A DNA stretch of 30,894 nucleotides from RGIG1681 sp045596905 (GCA_045596905.1 JAZODG010000002.1:1-30894); one strand, 5' to 3'. Numbered from the stretch's first letter, positions 6,486 to 15,386 are shown. Notes: generated by a model from the sequence alone, not told the origin. Program-made: numbers and translations.

Positions 6486-7127
6486 ATGGAAGAATGCACT
6501 AAAATCTCTCCAGCAACAATAAAAAGATTGCCGATTTATTTACGCATCTTAAAAGAACAAATCAGTGATGAATATGTTTCATCAACAACCATTGCAAACA
6601 GACTTGAAATTAGTAGCATTCAGGTTCGAAAAGACCTGTCTGCTGTGAGCAAGGTTAGTGGAACGTCAAACAAGGGGTTTAAAACACTAGACCTTATTGA
6701 GAGCATTGAAGAGTTCTTGGGCGTAAAAAAATCGCACACCGTTGTTCTGGTTGGAGCAGGAAATCTTGGACAGGCACTGATGCATCATTCACGATTTGAC
6801 AGTGATATAAAATTTGTTTTTTCGTTTGATAATGATGAGTCAAAGTGTGATAACAAAAAAATCTTTCATATCTCAAAAATGAAAGAAATGATTAGTCAAG
6901 AAAATGTTGATATTGGTGTTATAACAACCCCAAGAGAACACGCTCAAGAAGCCTGCGACAATCTTGTGGGGTGCGGAGTCAAGGCGATTTGGAACTTTGC
7001 TCCAAAAATACTTAAAGTTCCAGAAAATATTGTTGTTAAAAATGAAGATTTGGGTGCATCGTTGCTGATACTTGCAAGGCAACTAGAAAATGAGGAGGAT
7101 AAAAATGGAAGAAAATTTAATTGTTGA
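6486..7127 (+). CDS. rex: Redox-sensing transcriptional repressor Rex
   Basis: 213 residues. The N-terminal winged-helix domain has ATIKRLPIYLRIL and QVRKDLS (46-52). A Rossmann domain with VGAGNLGQAL (from about residue 88) binds NADH/NAD+, and the C-terminal helix LGASLLILARQL swaps between subunits. Rex leaves DNA when NADH rises, switching on fermentative dehydrogenases. The residues after QVRKDLS (AVSKVSGTSNKGF) differ from the usual YFGEFGKRGVGY-type sequence. AAAGGGAG (6472-6479) lies 6 nt before the ATG. The stop is TGA, overlapping adhE by 23 nt, so the two are coupled. Confidence 0.93.
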   Translation: MEECTKISPATIKRLPIYLRILKEQISDEYVSSTTIANRLEISSIQVRKDLSAVSKVSGTSNKGFKTLDLIESIEEFLGVKKSHTVVLVGAGNLGQALMHHSRFDSDIKFVFSFDNDESKCDNKKIFHISKMKEMISQENVDIGVITTPREHAQEACDNLVGCGVKAIWNFAPKILKVPENIVVKNEDLGASLLILARQLENEEDKNGRKFNC

Positions 7128-9711
7128 TAGCGTTGAATCATTCAATGTTATGATGAAAAGAGTACAAAAGGCGCAAGAAGAGTTTGCAAAGTTCTCTCAA
7201 GAAGAAGTTGATAGAATTTTTAGAGCTGCTGCAATTGCTGCCAACAACGCAAGAATACCACTTGCAAAAATGGCTGTTGAAGAAACAGGCATGGGCGTTG
7301 TTGAAGATAAGGTTATAAAGAATCACTATGCGTCTGAGTATATCTATAATAAATATAGAAATGAAAAGACCTGTGGTGTTATTGAAGATGATAAGGTTTA
7401 TGGCTATAAAAGAATTGCTGAGCCTATTGGTGTTATCGCTGCTGTTATTCCAACAACAAACCCAACATCAACTGCGATTTTCAAAACTTTGATGGCACTT
7501 AAAACCAGAAATGGTGTGATTATTAGTCCACACCCAAGAGCAAAAAAGTCAACAATCGCTGCTGCAAAACTTGTATTGGAAGCTGCTGTTAAGGCTGGTG
7601 CTCCTGAAAATATTTTTGGTTGGATTGATGTTCCATCACTTGAACTCACAACTCTTTTGATGCAATCAGCTGATATTATTCTTGCAACAGGTGGTCCTGG
7701 CATGGTTAAGGCTGCTTATTCAAGCGGAAAGCCTGCTCTTGGTGTTGGTGCAGGAAACACTCCTGCAATCATTGATGATTCAGCAGATATTATTTTGGCT
7801 GTTAACTCAATTATCCATTCAAAGACATTTGATAATGGTATGATTTGTGCATCTGAACAATCTGTTATTGTTCTTGATAGCATTTATGACAAAGTTAAAG
7901 AAGAGTTCAAGAAAAGGGGATGCTATTTCTTGAATGCCGAAGAAACTGAAAAGGTTAGAAAAACAATCATTATTAATGGTGCGCTCAATGCAAAGATTGT
8001 TGGTCAAAAAGCACACACTATTGCAGCACTTGCTGAAGTTAAAGTTCCTGAAGATACAAAGATTTTGATTGGCGAAGTTGAAAGTGTTGAAATTTCTGAA
8101 GAATTTGCACATGAAAAACTGTCACCAGTTTTAGCAATGTATAGAGCTAGTGATTTTGAAGAAGCTGTTTCAAAAGCTGATCGTCTTGTTAAAGATGGTG
8201 GAATCGGACACACATCTTCACTTTATGTTGACGTTGTTTCAGGTCAAGAAAAAATCAACTTATTCCAAAGCACAATGAAAACCTGCAGAATTTTGGTTAA
8301 CACACCATCATCACAAGGTGGTATTGGTGATTTATATAACTTCAAACTTGCTCCATCTCTCACACTTGGTTGTGGAACTTGGGGTGGAAACTCAATTTCA
8401 GAAAACGTTGGAGTTAAACATTTGATTAATATTAAAACTGTTGCAGAAAGGAGAGAAAATATGCTTTGGTTTAGAGCACCTGAAAAGGTTTATATCAAAA
8501 GGGGTTGTTTGCCTGTTGCCCTTGAAGAATTAAAACAGGTTATGAATAAGAAGAAAGTTTTTATTGTTACTGACAATTTCTTATATGAAAATAGCTACAC
8601 AAAAACAATAACTGACAAACTTGAAGAAATGGGAATCGCTCATCAAACATTCTTTGATGTTCAACCAGACCCAACTCTTGCTTCTGCAAAAATTGGTGCA
8701 GAACTTATGTCTGCTTTCAAGCCAGACTGCATCATCGCTGTTGGTGGTGGTTCAGCTATGGACGCTGCAAAAATTATGTGGGTTCTCTATGAACACCCAG
8801 ACGTTGATTTCATGGATATGGCAATGCGTTTCATGGATATCAGAAAAAGAGTTTACACTTTCCCAAAAATGGGCGAAAAGGCATACTTTATTGCAGTTCC
8901 AACATCTGCTGGTACTGGTTCAGAAGTTACTCCATTTGCCGTTATTACTGACGAAACAACAGGTGTTAAATATCCACTTGCTGACTACGAACTTATGCCA
9001 AACATGGCAATTGTTGATGCTAATATGATGATGAATGCTCCAAAAGGACTCACATCTGCATCTGGTATTGATGCTGTAACTCACAACCTTGAAGCTCTTG
9101 CTTCAATGCTTGCAACAGACTATACAGATGGCTTGGCAAAAGAATCACTCAGAGTGATTTTTGAGTATCTTCCAAGAGCTTATAACAATGGTGCAAATGA
9201 TCCAGAAGCACGTGAAAAAATGGCTAACGCTGCAACAATGGCTGGTATGGCTTTTGCAAATGCGTTCCTTGGGGTTTGTCACTCAATGGCTCACAAGCTT
9301 GGTGCTTTCCACCACTTGCCACACGGTGTTGCAAATGCTCTTATGATTAACGAAGTTTTGAAGTTTAACGCTGCTGAAGCTCCTGCAAAAATGGGAACCT
9401 TCTCACAATATGATCACCCAAATACACTTCACAAATATGCAGTTGTTGCTGAAAGTCTTGGTTTGACAGGTAAGAATGATGAAGAAAAACTTCAAAAACT
9501 TATGGACAAAATTGATGAGCTCAAAGAACAAATTGGAATCAAGAAAACAATCAAAGATTATGGCATTGATGAAAAAGATTTCTTGGATAGACTTAATGAG
9601 ATGACCGAACAAGCGTTCGATGACCAATGCACAGGTGCAAACCCAAGATATCCACTTATGGCTGAAATTAAAGAAATGTATCTTAATGCTTATTATGGGG
9701 GAAAAAGATAA
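7105..9711 (+). CDS. adhE: Bifunctional acetaldehyde-CoA/alcohol dehydrogenase AdhE
   Basis: 868 residues, full length. The N-terminal aldehyde dehydrogenase domain (about 1-440) has the catalytic Cys248 in NGMICASEQ. The C-terminal iron-dependent alcohol dehydrogenase domain (about 455-868) has GGGSAMDAAK, PTSAGTGSE and the iron ligands in GIDAVTHNLEA and in CHSMAHKLGAFHHLPHG. It converts acetyl-CoA to ethanol in two NADH-consuming steps, in cytosolic spirosomes in studied species. GAGGAGG (7092-7098) sets ATG 7105 as the start, inside the end of rex. It is probably Rex-controlled from the palindrome at 6454. Its stop overlaps the next ATG (TAATG). Confidence 0.97.
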   Translation: MEENLIVDSVESFNVMMKRVQKAQEEFAKFSQEEVDRIFRAAAIAANNARIPLAKMAVEETGMGVVEDKVIKNHYASEYIYNKYRNEKTCGVIEDDKVYGYKRIAEPIGVIAAVIPTTNPTSTAIFKTLMALKTRNGVIISPHPRAKKSTIAAAKLVLEAAVKAGAPENIFGWIDVPSLELTTLLMQSADIILATGGPGMVKAAYSSGKPALGVGAGNTPAIIDDSADIILAVNSIIHSKTFDNGMICASEQSVIVLDSIYDKVKEEFKKRGCYFLNAEETEKVRKTIIINGALNAKIVGQKAHTIAALAEVKVPEDTKILIGEVESVEISEEFAHEKLSPVLAMYRASDFEEAVSKADRLVKDGGIGHTSSLYVDVVSGQEKINLFQSTMKTCRILVNTPSSQGGIGDLYNFKLAPSLTLGCGTWGGNSISENVGVKHLINIKTVAERRENMLWFRAPEKVYIKRGCLPVALEELKQVMNKKKVFIVTDNFLYENSYTKTITDKLEEMGIAHQTFFDVQPDPTLASAKIGAELMSAFKPDCIIAVGGGSAMDAAKIMWVLYEHPDVDFMDMAMRFMDIRKRVYTFPKMGEKAYFIAVPTSAGTGSEVTPFAVITDETTGVKYPLADYELMPNMAIVDANMMMNAPKGLTSASGIDAVTHNLEALASMLATDYTDGLAKESLRVIFEYLPRAYNNGANDPEAREKMANAATMAGMAFANAFLGVCHSMAHKLGAFHHLPHGVANALMINEVLKFNAAEAPAKMGTFSQYDHPNTLHKYAVVAESLGLTGKNDEEKLQKLMDKIDELKEQIGIKKTIKDYGIDEKDFLDRLNEMTEQAFDDQCTGANPRYPLMAEIKEMYLNAYYGGKR

Positions 9712-10472
9712 TGGAATTTAATTTAACAAATAAAATAGCTGAAAGACAAAACAAAGAAATCTTTAACGACAACGGAAAAACTGTCAAGTTGTTCGTTGAA
9801 AATCACTCAAAGGCATTCATTTTAAATGAAGCACTCAACCATGCAAAGGTTGAAGAAGGCACTGACCTTAACATTCCAAAACTTATTGCTGTAACACAAA
9901 TTAATGGCAGATGGGCTTTGGTTTATGATTATGTTGAAGGTGCGTCACTTGAAGAACTCATGGCTCAAAATCCAGATAAAGAAAATGAATATCTTGAAAA
10001 GTTTGTTGATATTCAAATGGAAATCCTTTCAAAGAAAGTTCCACTTTTAAACAGAATCAAAGAAAAGTTCAAAAGAAAACTTGAAGAAGCTGAAAATATC
10101 AATGAAAATGTTAGATATGATTTGTTGCACCGTCTTGAAGGTATGAAAAACCATGCAAAACTTTGTCATGGTGACTTCAATCCAAGCAACATCATTATTG
10201 ATAAAAATGGCAACTATTCAATCATTGACTGGGCGCACGCAACACAAGGCAACGCTTCTGCTGATGCAGCAAGAACATATCTTTTGTTCTCAATGCAAGG
10301 AAAAACAGAGCTTGCTGATAAATACTTGAAACTTTTCTCACTTAAAAGCTCAATCGAAGTTAGCCACATTCAAAGATGGATTCCTATCGTAGCAGCAACT
10401 CAAATGACAAAAGGAAATGATGAGGAACAAAATTTCCTTAAAAAGTGGGTTGATGTTGTTGATTATGAATAA
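9711..10472 (+). CDS. Aminoglycoside phosphotransferase-fold kinase coupled to adhE
   Basis: 253 residues. The kinase core is recognisable: a candidate ATP-binding Lys26 in TVKLFV, the catalytic loop CHGDFNPSN (H153, D155, N160) and the metal-binding D173 in IIDWAHA, as in the APH/choline kinase superfamily. Actual drug-resistance APH enzymes are a poor guess in this setting. Small-molecule kinases of this fold act on choline, homoserine, fructosamine or sugars; the substrate cannot be read from sequence. It starts on the adhE stop (TAATG overlap, only a G-run upstream), so it depends on adhE translation and should share Rex control. A short gap without terminator leads to the P-type ATPase. 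Confidence 0.8.
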   Translation: MEFNLTNKIAERQNKEIFNDNGKTVKLFVENHSKAFILNEALNHAKVEEGTDLNIPKLIAVTQINGRWALVYDYVEGASLEELMAQNPDKENEYLEKFVDIQMEILSKKVPLLNRIKEKFKRKLEEAENINENVRYDLLHRLEGMKNHAKLCHGDFNPSNIIIDKNGNYSIIDWAHATQGNASADAARTYLLFSMQGKTELADKYLKLFSLKSSIEVSHIQRWIPIVAATQMTKGNDEEQNFLKKWVDVVDYE

Positions 10473-10517
10473 AAAATATGCCAAAATATAGGTATGTGTA
10501 ATAAAAAGGAGTTTTGA

Positions 10518-13208
10518 ATGGCAAACACTGAAGAAGTAAAAAATGAAAAAGTCAAATGGTATACAAAACCTGCTGACTTTGCTCTTGGTGAGCTTAATGC
10601 AACTGCCGATGGTCTTTCACAAGCAGAAGCAACAAAAAGGCTTGAAAAATATGGCGAAAATACTTTGCCACAAAAGAAGCCAAAACCATTTATTTTGATG
10701 CTGCTTAAAGAGTTTATAAACCCAATCGTTCTTATTTTGCTTGTTGCAATGGCGTTTTCGTTCATTGTTGGTGAGCTTTTGGACGGTTTGGTTATTCTAG
10801 GAATCATTATGATTGATGCCATTATTGGTGCGATACAAGAAAAGAAAGCTGAAAGAGTAGCAAGTTCTTTATCGAATATGATAAAGGTTAAGTCAAGAGT
10901 CTTAAGAGATGGAAACAAGGTTGAGATTGAATCAAAATATCTTGTTCCTGGCGACATTGTATTCTTGGAAAGTGGTGACAAAATCAGCGCTGATATGAGA
11001 ATAATTGAGTGCAGCAACTTTACTGTTGATGAAGCTCTTTTGACTGGCGAAAGCATCAACGAAACAAAAGACGTTGAAGAAGTTAATGAAAACACTCCAC
11101 TTGGTGATAGAACTTGTATGGTTTTCTCAGGAAGTTCAGTTATCACAGGTAGAGCAAAGTGTGTGGTTGTTGAAACTGGTCTTCACACTGAAATTGGAAA
11201 CATTTCATCAAATCTTAATGAAGTAAAAGAACAACAATCTCCACTCAATATCAGAATTGCAAAGTTCTCAAAACAAATCAGTATTGCAATTGTTGCAATC
11301 GCAGTTATTATTTTTGGAATAATGCTTGTTCAAAAGAACCCATTTAAAGAAATTATGCTTGTTGTTATTGCACTTGCTGTTTCTGCTATGCCTGAAGGTT
11401 TGCCACTTGCTGTTACAATGGCGCTCACAGTTGCATCAAACAGAATGGGTAAAAACAATGTGGTTGTTAAACACTTGAATGCCGTTGAAGCGCTTGGTTC
11501 TTGCACTGTTATCGCAACAGACAAAACTGGAACCTTGACTCTCAATGAACAAACTGCAAAAATGGTAACTCTTCCTGATGGCTCAGAATTTGAAGTTACT
11601 GGTAGTGGTTATAACGATAACGGAAAACTTGAATGTAAAGATAAGTCTTATGAAGAACAAGTTTCAAGACTTGCTCTTATGGGTGAACTTAATAACGAAG
11701 CTACTTTCAAAAAAGAAAAAGGCAAGTTTGTTTATTTTGGCGACTCAATGGATATTGCGTTCAAAGTGTTAGCATCAAAAGTTAAAACAAACGCAAAAAA
11801 TTGTAATATTACAAAACAGATTCCTTATGAATCCGAAAACAAATACTCAGCAGTGTTCTTTGAAGAAGATGGAAAGAACTACGCAACCGTTAAAGGAAGC
11901 TTGGAAAAAGTATTTGAGTTTTCTACAACCATGAATGTTAATGGTGTTGCTGTTCCACTTAACAAAGCACAAATCGAAAAGCAAAACGAAGAGCTTGCAA
12001 AGCGTGGCTTTAGAGTTATTGCACTTGCTGCTGGAAAAGTTAACAGCAAGAAAGATTATAGTGACAAAGACCTTAAAGAACTCACATTCATGGGTCTTGT
12101 TGGTTTCATTGACCCAGTTAGACCTGAAACAAAAGGTTCTATTGCTGAATGTCACAAAGCTGGAATCAAGGTTATCATGATTACTGGTGACCACCCACTC
12201 ACAGCATTCTCAATCGCAAAAGACATCAACATTGCTGAAAATGAAAATCAAGTTGCGACAGGCAAAGATGTTGAAGAAGCATTTGCCCGTGGCGAAAAAG
12301 AATTTGACGCATTTGTTAAAAACATAACAGTATTTTCAAGAGTTACACCAACAGATAAACTCAATATCGTCAATTCACTCAAAAGACAAGGTGAGTTTGT
12401 TGCCGTTACAGGTGACGGTGTAAATGATAGTCCTGCAATCAAGTCTGCACACATTGGTATTGCAATGGGCAGTGGAACAGACGTTTCAAAAGAAACAGCT
12501 GACATGATTATTATGGACGACAACTTCACAAGTATTGTTGAAGGCGTAAAAGAAGGCAGATGCGCATACGCAAACATTAGAAAGATTACTTATTTCTTGC
12601 TTTCATGTTCAATTGCAGAAGTATTGTTCTTTATTCTTGCAATGGTGTGTGGCGCAGGAACTCCACTTCTTCCAATTCAATTGTTGTGGCTCAACGTAGT
12701 TACCGATGGTTTCCAAGACATGTCACTTTCACTTGAAAAACCTGAACCAAACATTATGTCTGAAAAACCAAGGTCAACAAAAGAATCACTTTTCACAAAA
12801 TCAATGGTTACACAATGCGCAGTCATGGGTGCAACAATTGGTCTTGTTGTGTTTGGTGCTTGGATGATTTTGATTGGTCTTCATGCAGACCTTGTTGTTG
12901 CTAGAACATTTGTTATGGCACTCATGGTATTCTTGCAAAATGCTCACGCTCTCAACTGTAGAAGTGAAAAGATTTCAATATTCAAGCTTTCATATAAGTC
13001 AAACTTGTTCTTTGTGTTTGCTGTGCTTGCATCAGTTGGACTTCAAATTCTCTTTATGGAAGTCGCATCGCTCAGCGTTCTCTTGGAACTCACAACTGTT
13101 GATTATGGAACTCTTGCAGTTCTTCTTGGAATCTCAGTTATTGTTCTTGTGGTTGCTGAAGTTTATAAGGCGATTGTTAGATACAAAGAAAGAAAAGCTA
13201 ATTCATAA
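10518..13208 (+). CDS. Cation-transporting P-type ATPase (P2, calcium-pump-like)
   Basis: 896 residues. Order: cation ATPase N-terminal domain; actuator TGES (about 176-179); M4 with PEGLP (292-296); phosphorylated D335 in DKTGTLT; TGDH; GDGVND (632-637); six C-terminal membrane helices. M6 keeps NVVTDG (N726, T729, D730) and M5 keeps E701, matching SERCA N796, T799, D800 and E771. The M5 position matching SERCA N768 is Ser698, so one ligand of site I is changed. Probably exports Ca2+, but Na+ or another cation is possible. AAAGGAG (10505-10511) precedes the ATG. It is 45 nt after the kinase with no terminator between, so it may belong to the rex-adhE transcript. Confidence 0.88.
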   Translation: MANTEEVKNEKVKWYTKPADFALGELNATADGLSQAEATKRLEKYGENTLPQKKPKPFILMLLKEFINPIVLILLVAMAFSFIVGELLDGLVILGIIMIDAIIGAIQEKKAERVASSLSNMIKVKSRVLRDGNKVEIESKYLVPGDIVFLESGDKISADMRIIECSNFTVDEALLTGESINETKDVEEVNENTPLGDRTCMVFSGSSVITGRAKCVVVETGLHTEIGNISSNLNEVKEQQSPLNIRIAKFSKQISIAIVAIAVIIFGIMLVQKNPFKEIMLVVIALAVSAMPEGLPLAVTMALTVASNRMGKNNVVVKHLNAVEALGSCTVIATDKTGTLTLNEQTAKMVTLPDGSEFEVTGSGYNDNGKLECKDKSYEEQVSRLALMGELNNEATFKKEKGKFVYFGDSMDIAFKVLASKVKTNAKNCNITKQIPYESENKYSAVFFEEDGKNYATVKGSLEKVFEFSTTMNVNGVAVPLNKAQIEKQNEELAKRGFRVIALAAGKVNSKKDYSDKDLKELTFMGLVGFIDPVRPETKGSIAECHKAGIKVIMITGDHPLTAFSIAKDINIAENENQVATGKDVEEAFARGEKEFDAFVKNITVFSRVTPTDKLNIVNSLKRQGEFVAVTGDGVNDSPAIKSAHIGIAMGSGTDVSKETADMIIMDDNFTSIVEGVKEGRCAYANIRKITYFLLSCSIAEVLFFILAMVCGAGTPLLPIQLLWLNVVTDGFQDMSLSLEKPEPNIMSEKPRSTKESLFTKSMVTQCAVMGATIGLVVFGAWMILIGLHADLVVARTFVMALMVFLQNAHALNCRSEKISIFKLSYKSNLFFVFAVLASVGLQILFMEVASLSVLLELTTVDYGTLAVLLGISVIVLVVAEVYKAIVRYKERKANS

Positions 13209-13211
13209 AAC

Positions 13212-13239
13212 AAAAACACCCTTTAAAGGGTGTTTTTTT
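13212..13239 (+). terminator. Terminator after the P-type ATPase
   Basis: A near-continuous palindrome centred on 13224/13225 (AACACCCTTT with AAAGGGTGTT) followed by a T run. Confidence 0.9.
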
Positions 13240-13262
13240 AATGCTAACAAACGGGTATTGTG

Positions 13263-13290
13263 TTGACTTTAAAACGATAAATATTATACA
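13263..13290 (+). promoter_or_regulatory. Promoter of the iron alcohol dehydrogenase
   Basis: TTGACT (13263-13268), a 16-nt spacer and TATACA (13285-13290). The spacer and -10 contain CGATAA and TTATAC, imperfectly resembling the arms of the proposed Rex operator but with a 3-nt centre. Confidence 0.55.
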
Positions 13291-13315
13291 ATTTGAATGT
13301 GTAAAGGAGTTTATA

Positions 13316-14521
13316 ATGAACATTTTCAAAAAGATTTATTGCAGAATTTATCAAGGCGTGTTTAGACTTGTTTTGCCATTTCTTCCATATCGTGAACCAA
13401 AGATATTAAATAGCTTAAATGAGATTCCTGACTTGCTTGAAAAATTAAACAAGAAGTCAGCGATGCTGGTTACCGACTCAGGTATTCGTGGATTTGGAAT
13501 CACAAAGCCACTTGAAGAGTTGCTTGAAAAGAGAAAAATTAAACTTGTGGTTTATGACAAAACCAGACCAAACCCAACCGTAGAAAATGTTGAAGAAGCA
13601 AGAGAACTTTACTTAAAAGAAAACTGTGAATGTTTGATTGCGTTTGGTGGTGGTTCAGCAATGGACTGTGCAAAGGCCCTTGGTGCAAGAATCGCTTATC
13701 CAAAAAAATCATTAAACCAACTCAAGGGACTCTTGAAGGTTCTTCGCAAAACTCCAATCTTGATTGCTATTCCAACAACGGCAGGAACGGGAAGTGAAAC
13801 CACTCTTGCGGCTGTTATCACTGATAGTGAAAAACAACACAAGTATACACTGATGGACTTCACTCTTATTCCAAGCTATGCAGTGCTTGACCCAACCGTA
13901 ACGTTCACACTTCCACCACACCTAACATCAACAACAGGTATGGATGCGCTTACTCATGCAGTTGAAGCATATATTGGCAGGTCAACCACAAGAGAAACTA
14001 GAAAGAAGGCTCTTGAAGCAACAAAACTTGTTTTTGAAAACATTGAAAAAGCTTACAAAAATGGCAAGGATAAAGAAGCTAGGGCAAATATGCTTAAAGC
14101 TGCATATCTTGCAGGTATTGCATTTTCAAAGTCTTACGTTGGTTATATCCATGCAATTGCACACTCTCTTGGTGGACAATATAACATTCCACATGGACTT
14201 GCAAATGCTGTGATTATGCCTTATGTTTTGGAAGAGTATGGAAAGAGTGTTTATCAGAAGTTGCATAGACTTGCTGTTGCAGCAGGGGTGTCGGATAAAA
14301 ACGAACCATACAAACAATCTGCTGAAAAATTTATTGAAAGAATAAAGACCTTAAATAAAAATATGAATATTCCAGATAAGATTGATGGTGTAAATGAAAA
14401 GGATATTTTTCTTATGGCAAAGCATGCCGATAAAGAAGCAAATCCACTTTATCCAGTTCCAAAGCTTATGAATGCAAAAGAACTTGAAAAATTATACTAT
14501 AAGGTTTCAAATATAAAATAA
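13316..14521 (+). CDS. Iron-containing (group III) alcohol dehydrogenase
   Basis: 401 residues from ATG 13316, with AAAGGAG (13303-13309) 6 nt upstream; the frame is open further upstream but without a ribosome site. The nucleotide-binding GGGSAMDCAK (111-120) and PTTAGTGSE are present. Iron ligands by comparison with FucO are D210 and H214 (GMDALTH), H279 and H293 (IPHG). It reduces or oxidises a small alcohol/aldehyde with NAD(P)H; the exact substrate (butanol, propanediol, lactaldehyde or other) is not decidable. The N terminus is slightly hydrophobic (VFRLVLPFLPY). It is followed by a membrane protein gene in the same unit. Confidence 0.9.
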   Translation: MNIFKKIYCRIYQGVFRLVLPFLPYREPKILNSLNEIPDLLEKLNKKSAMLVTDSGIRGFGITKPLEELLEKRKIKLVVYDKTRPNPTVENVEEARELYLKENCECLIAFGGGSAMDCAKALGARIAYPKKSLNQLKGLLKVLRKTPILIAIPTTAGTGSETTLAAVITDSEKQHKYTLMDFTLIPSYAVLDPTVTFTLPPHLTSTTGMDALTHAVEAYIGRSTTRETRKKALEATKLVFENIEKAYKNGKDKEARANMLKAAYLAGIAFSKSYVGYIHAIAHSLGGQYNIPHGLANAVIMPYVLEEYGKSVYQKLHRLAVAAGVSDKNEPYKQSAEKFIERIKTLNKNMNIPDKIDGVNEKDIFLMAKHADKEANPLYPVPKLMNAKELEKLYYKVSNIK

Positions 14522-14531
14522 GGAGAAGTTG

Positions 14532-15236
14532 ATGAAAGATAAGTTATTAAACAAAATTGTTTTAGGTTTAAACATTTTCTTTATTGTTGCGCTTTGTGTG
14601 ATTAATGTTTTTTATCAAAGAGCAAATTTCAATTTTACATTAAAGTGTGTGGGTAGTGCATGCTTTGCAGTTCAAGGCTTGATTAACTTGTTTTATGCTT
14701 ATAAAACAAAACAAGCCAACATGAAGTTTTTTGTGATAATGGCTATAGGTCTGGTTTTTGCAATGATGGGTGATATTGCAATCAATCTCAACTTTATTGC
14801 AGGTGCAGGAATCTTTGCTGTTGGACATGTTTGGTTTATTTTTGCATATTGCATGTTAGTAAAATTCAAACCACTTGACCTTGTTTATGGTGCAGTTATT
14901 TTTGTTGGTTCAGCGCTCTTTATATTGTTGTTTAAGGGCTTAAAGTTTGACCCAGCGCTTCTTAAATGGGTGTGTTTGATTTATGCATTAATTATTTCAT
15001 TGATGCTAGGAAAAGCTATTTCAAACCTTGTTCGTGAAAGAAGTGTTTTAAATATTCTTTTGGTTGTTGGAGCAGTGTTGTTTTTCTTCTCAGATTTGAT
15101 GCTCTTGCTTGATAACTTCATGGGAACACTTTCTTGGACAGACCATGCATGCATGGCAACATATTATCCAGCACTTTCAATTTTGGCATTCTCAATGTAT
15201 TATAAAATGAGTGATTGGAAAGGCAAGAAAAATTAG
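14532..15236 (+). CDS. YhhN/TMEM86-family membrane protein
   Basis: 234 residues with about eight hydrophobic helices. The motifs FAMMGDIAI and FFFSDLMLLLDNF match the two conserved acidic positions of the YhhN family, whose animal member TMEM86B is a lysoplasmalogenase that cleaves vinyl-ether lysolipids. Plasmalogens occur in anaerobic Bacillota, so that role is possible here but inferred. AAGGAG (14520-14525) overlaps the preceding stop, so the gene is co-transcribed with the alcohol dehydrogenase. The ATG at 14532 is better placed (6 nt) than the TTG at 14529. Confidence 0.75.
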   Translation: MKDKLLNKIVLGLNIFFIVALCVINVFYQRANFNFTLKCVGSACFAVQGLINLFYAYKTKQANMKFFVIMAIGLVFAMMGDIAINLNFIAGAGIFAVGHVWFIFAYCMLVKFKPLDLVYGAVIFVGSALFILLFKGLKFDPALLKWVCLIYALIISLMLGKAISNLVRERSVLNILLVVGAVLFFFSDLMLLLDNFMGTLSWTDHACMATYYPALSILAFSMYYKMSDWKGKKN

Positions 15237-15242
15237 AAACAA

Positions 15243-15271
15243 AAAACCACCACAAACATTGTGGTGGTTTT
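15243..15271. terminator. Bidirectional terminator between the YhhN gene and tRNA-Arg
   Basis: A 13-bp perfect stem (15243-15255 with 15259-15271) rich in ACCACC/GGTGGT, with A and T runs on its flanks. It serves the plus-strand gene and the minus-strand tRNA. Confidence 0.85.
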
Positions 15272-15274
15272 GTT

Positions 15275-15349
15275 TGGAGTGTCCATCAGGGGTTGAACCT
15301 GAAATATAGGCTCCGGAAACCTATGTGATATCCGTTTCACTATGGACAC
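15275..15349 (-). tRNA. tRNA-Arg (anticodon CCG), CCA encoded
   Basis: Read on the minus strand: acceptor GTGTCCA/TGGACAC (7 bp), D-arm GTGA/TCAC with loop AACGGATA (G18G19 present), anticodon arm TAGGT/GCCTA with loop TTCCGGA (anticodon CCG, reading CGG), a 4-nt variable loop TATT, T-arm TCAGG/CCTGA with loop TTCAACC. Then comes one discriminator base and CCA at 15277-15275. The discriminator is T73, whereas arginine tRNAs usually carry A or G. All stems pair, with one G-U in the anticodon stem. Confidence 0.92.
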
Positions 15350-15357
15350 ATGGTTTT

Positions 15358-15386
15358 AGGATAATGTCTTTTAAAAGGTTTGTCAA
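15358..15386 (-). promoter_or_regulatory. Promoter of tRNA-Arg
   Basis: On the minus strand: TTGACA (15386-15381), a 17-nt spacer and TATCCT (15363-15358), 9 nt before the tRNA 5' end. Confidence 0.8.

Noticed and set aside
7125..7127. TGA as a sense codon
   Set aside because: TGA here ends rex at the expected length and is followed at once by TAG; tryptophans in the window are TGG, so the standard code fits.
9711..10472. Aminoglycoside resistance gene
   Set aside because: The fold is APH-like, but coupling to adhE and lack of recognisable resistance-subfamily motifs do not support a drug-resistance call.
10463..11146. 227-codon open frame on the minus strand at the ATPase start
   Set aside because: It lies opposite conserved P-type ATPase sequence and the end of the kinase, with no family match.
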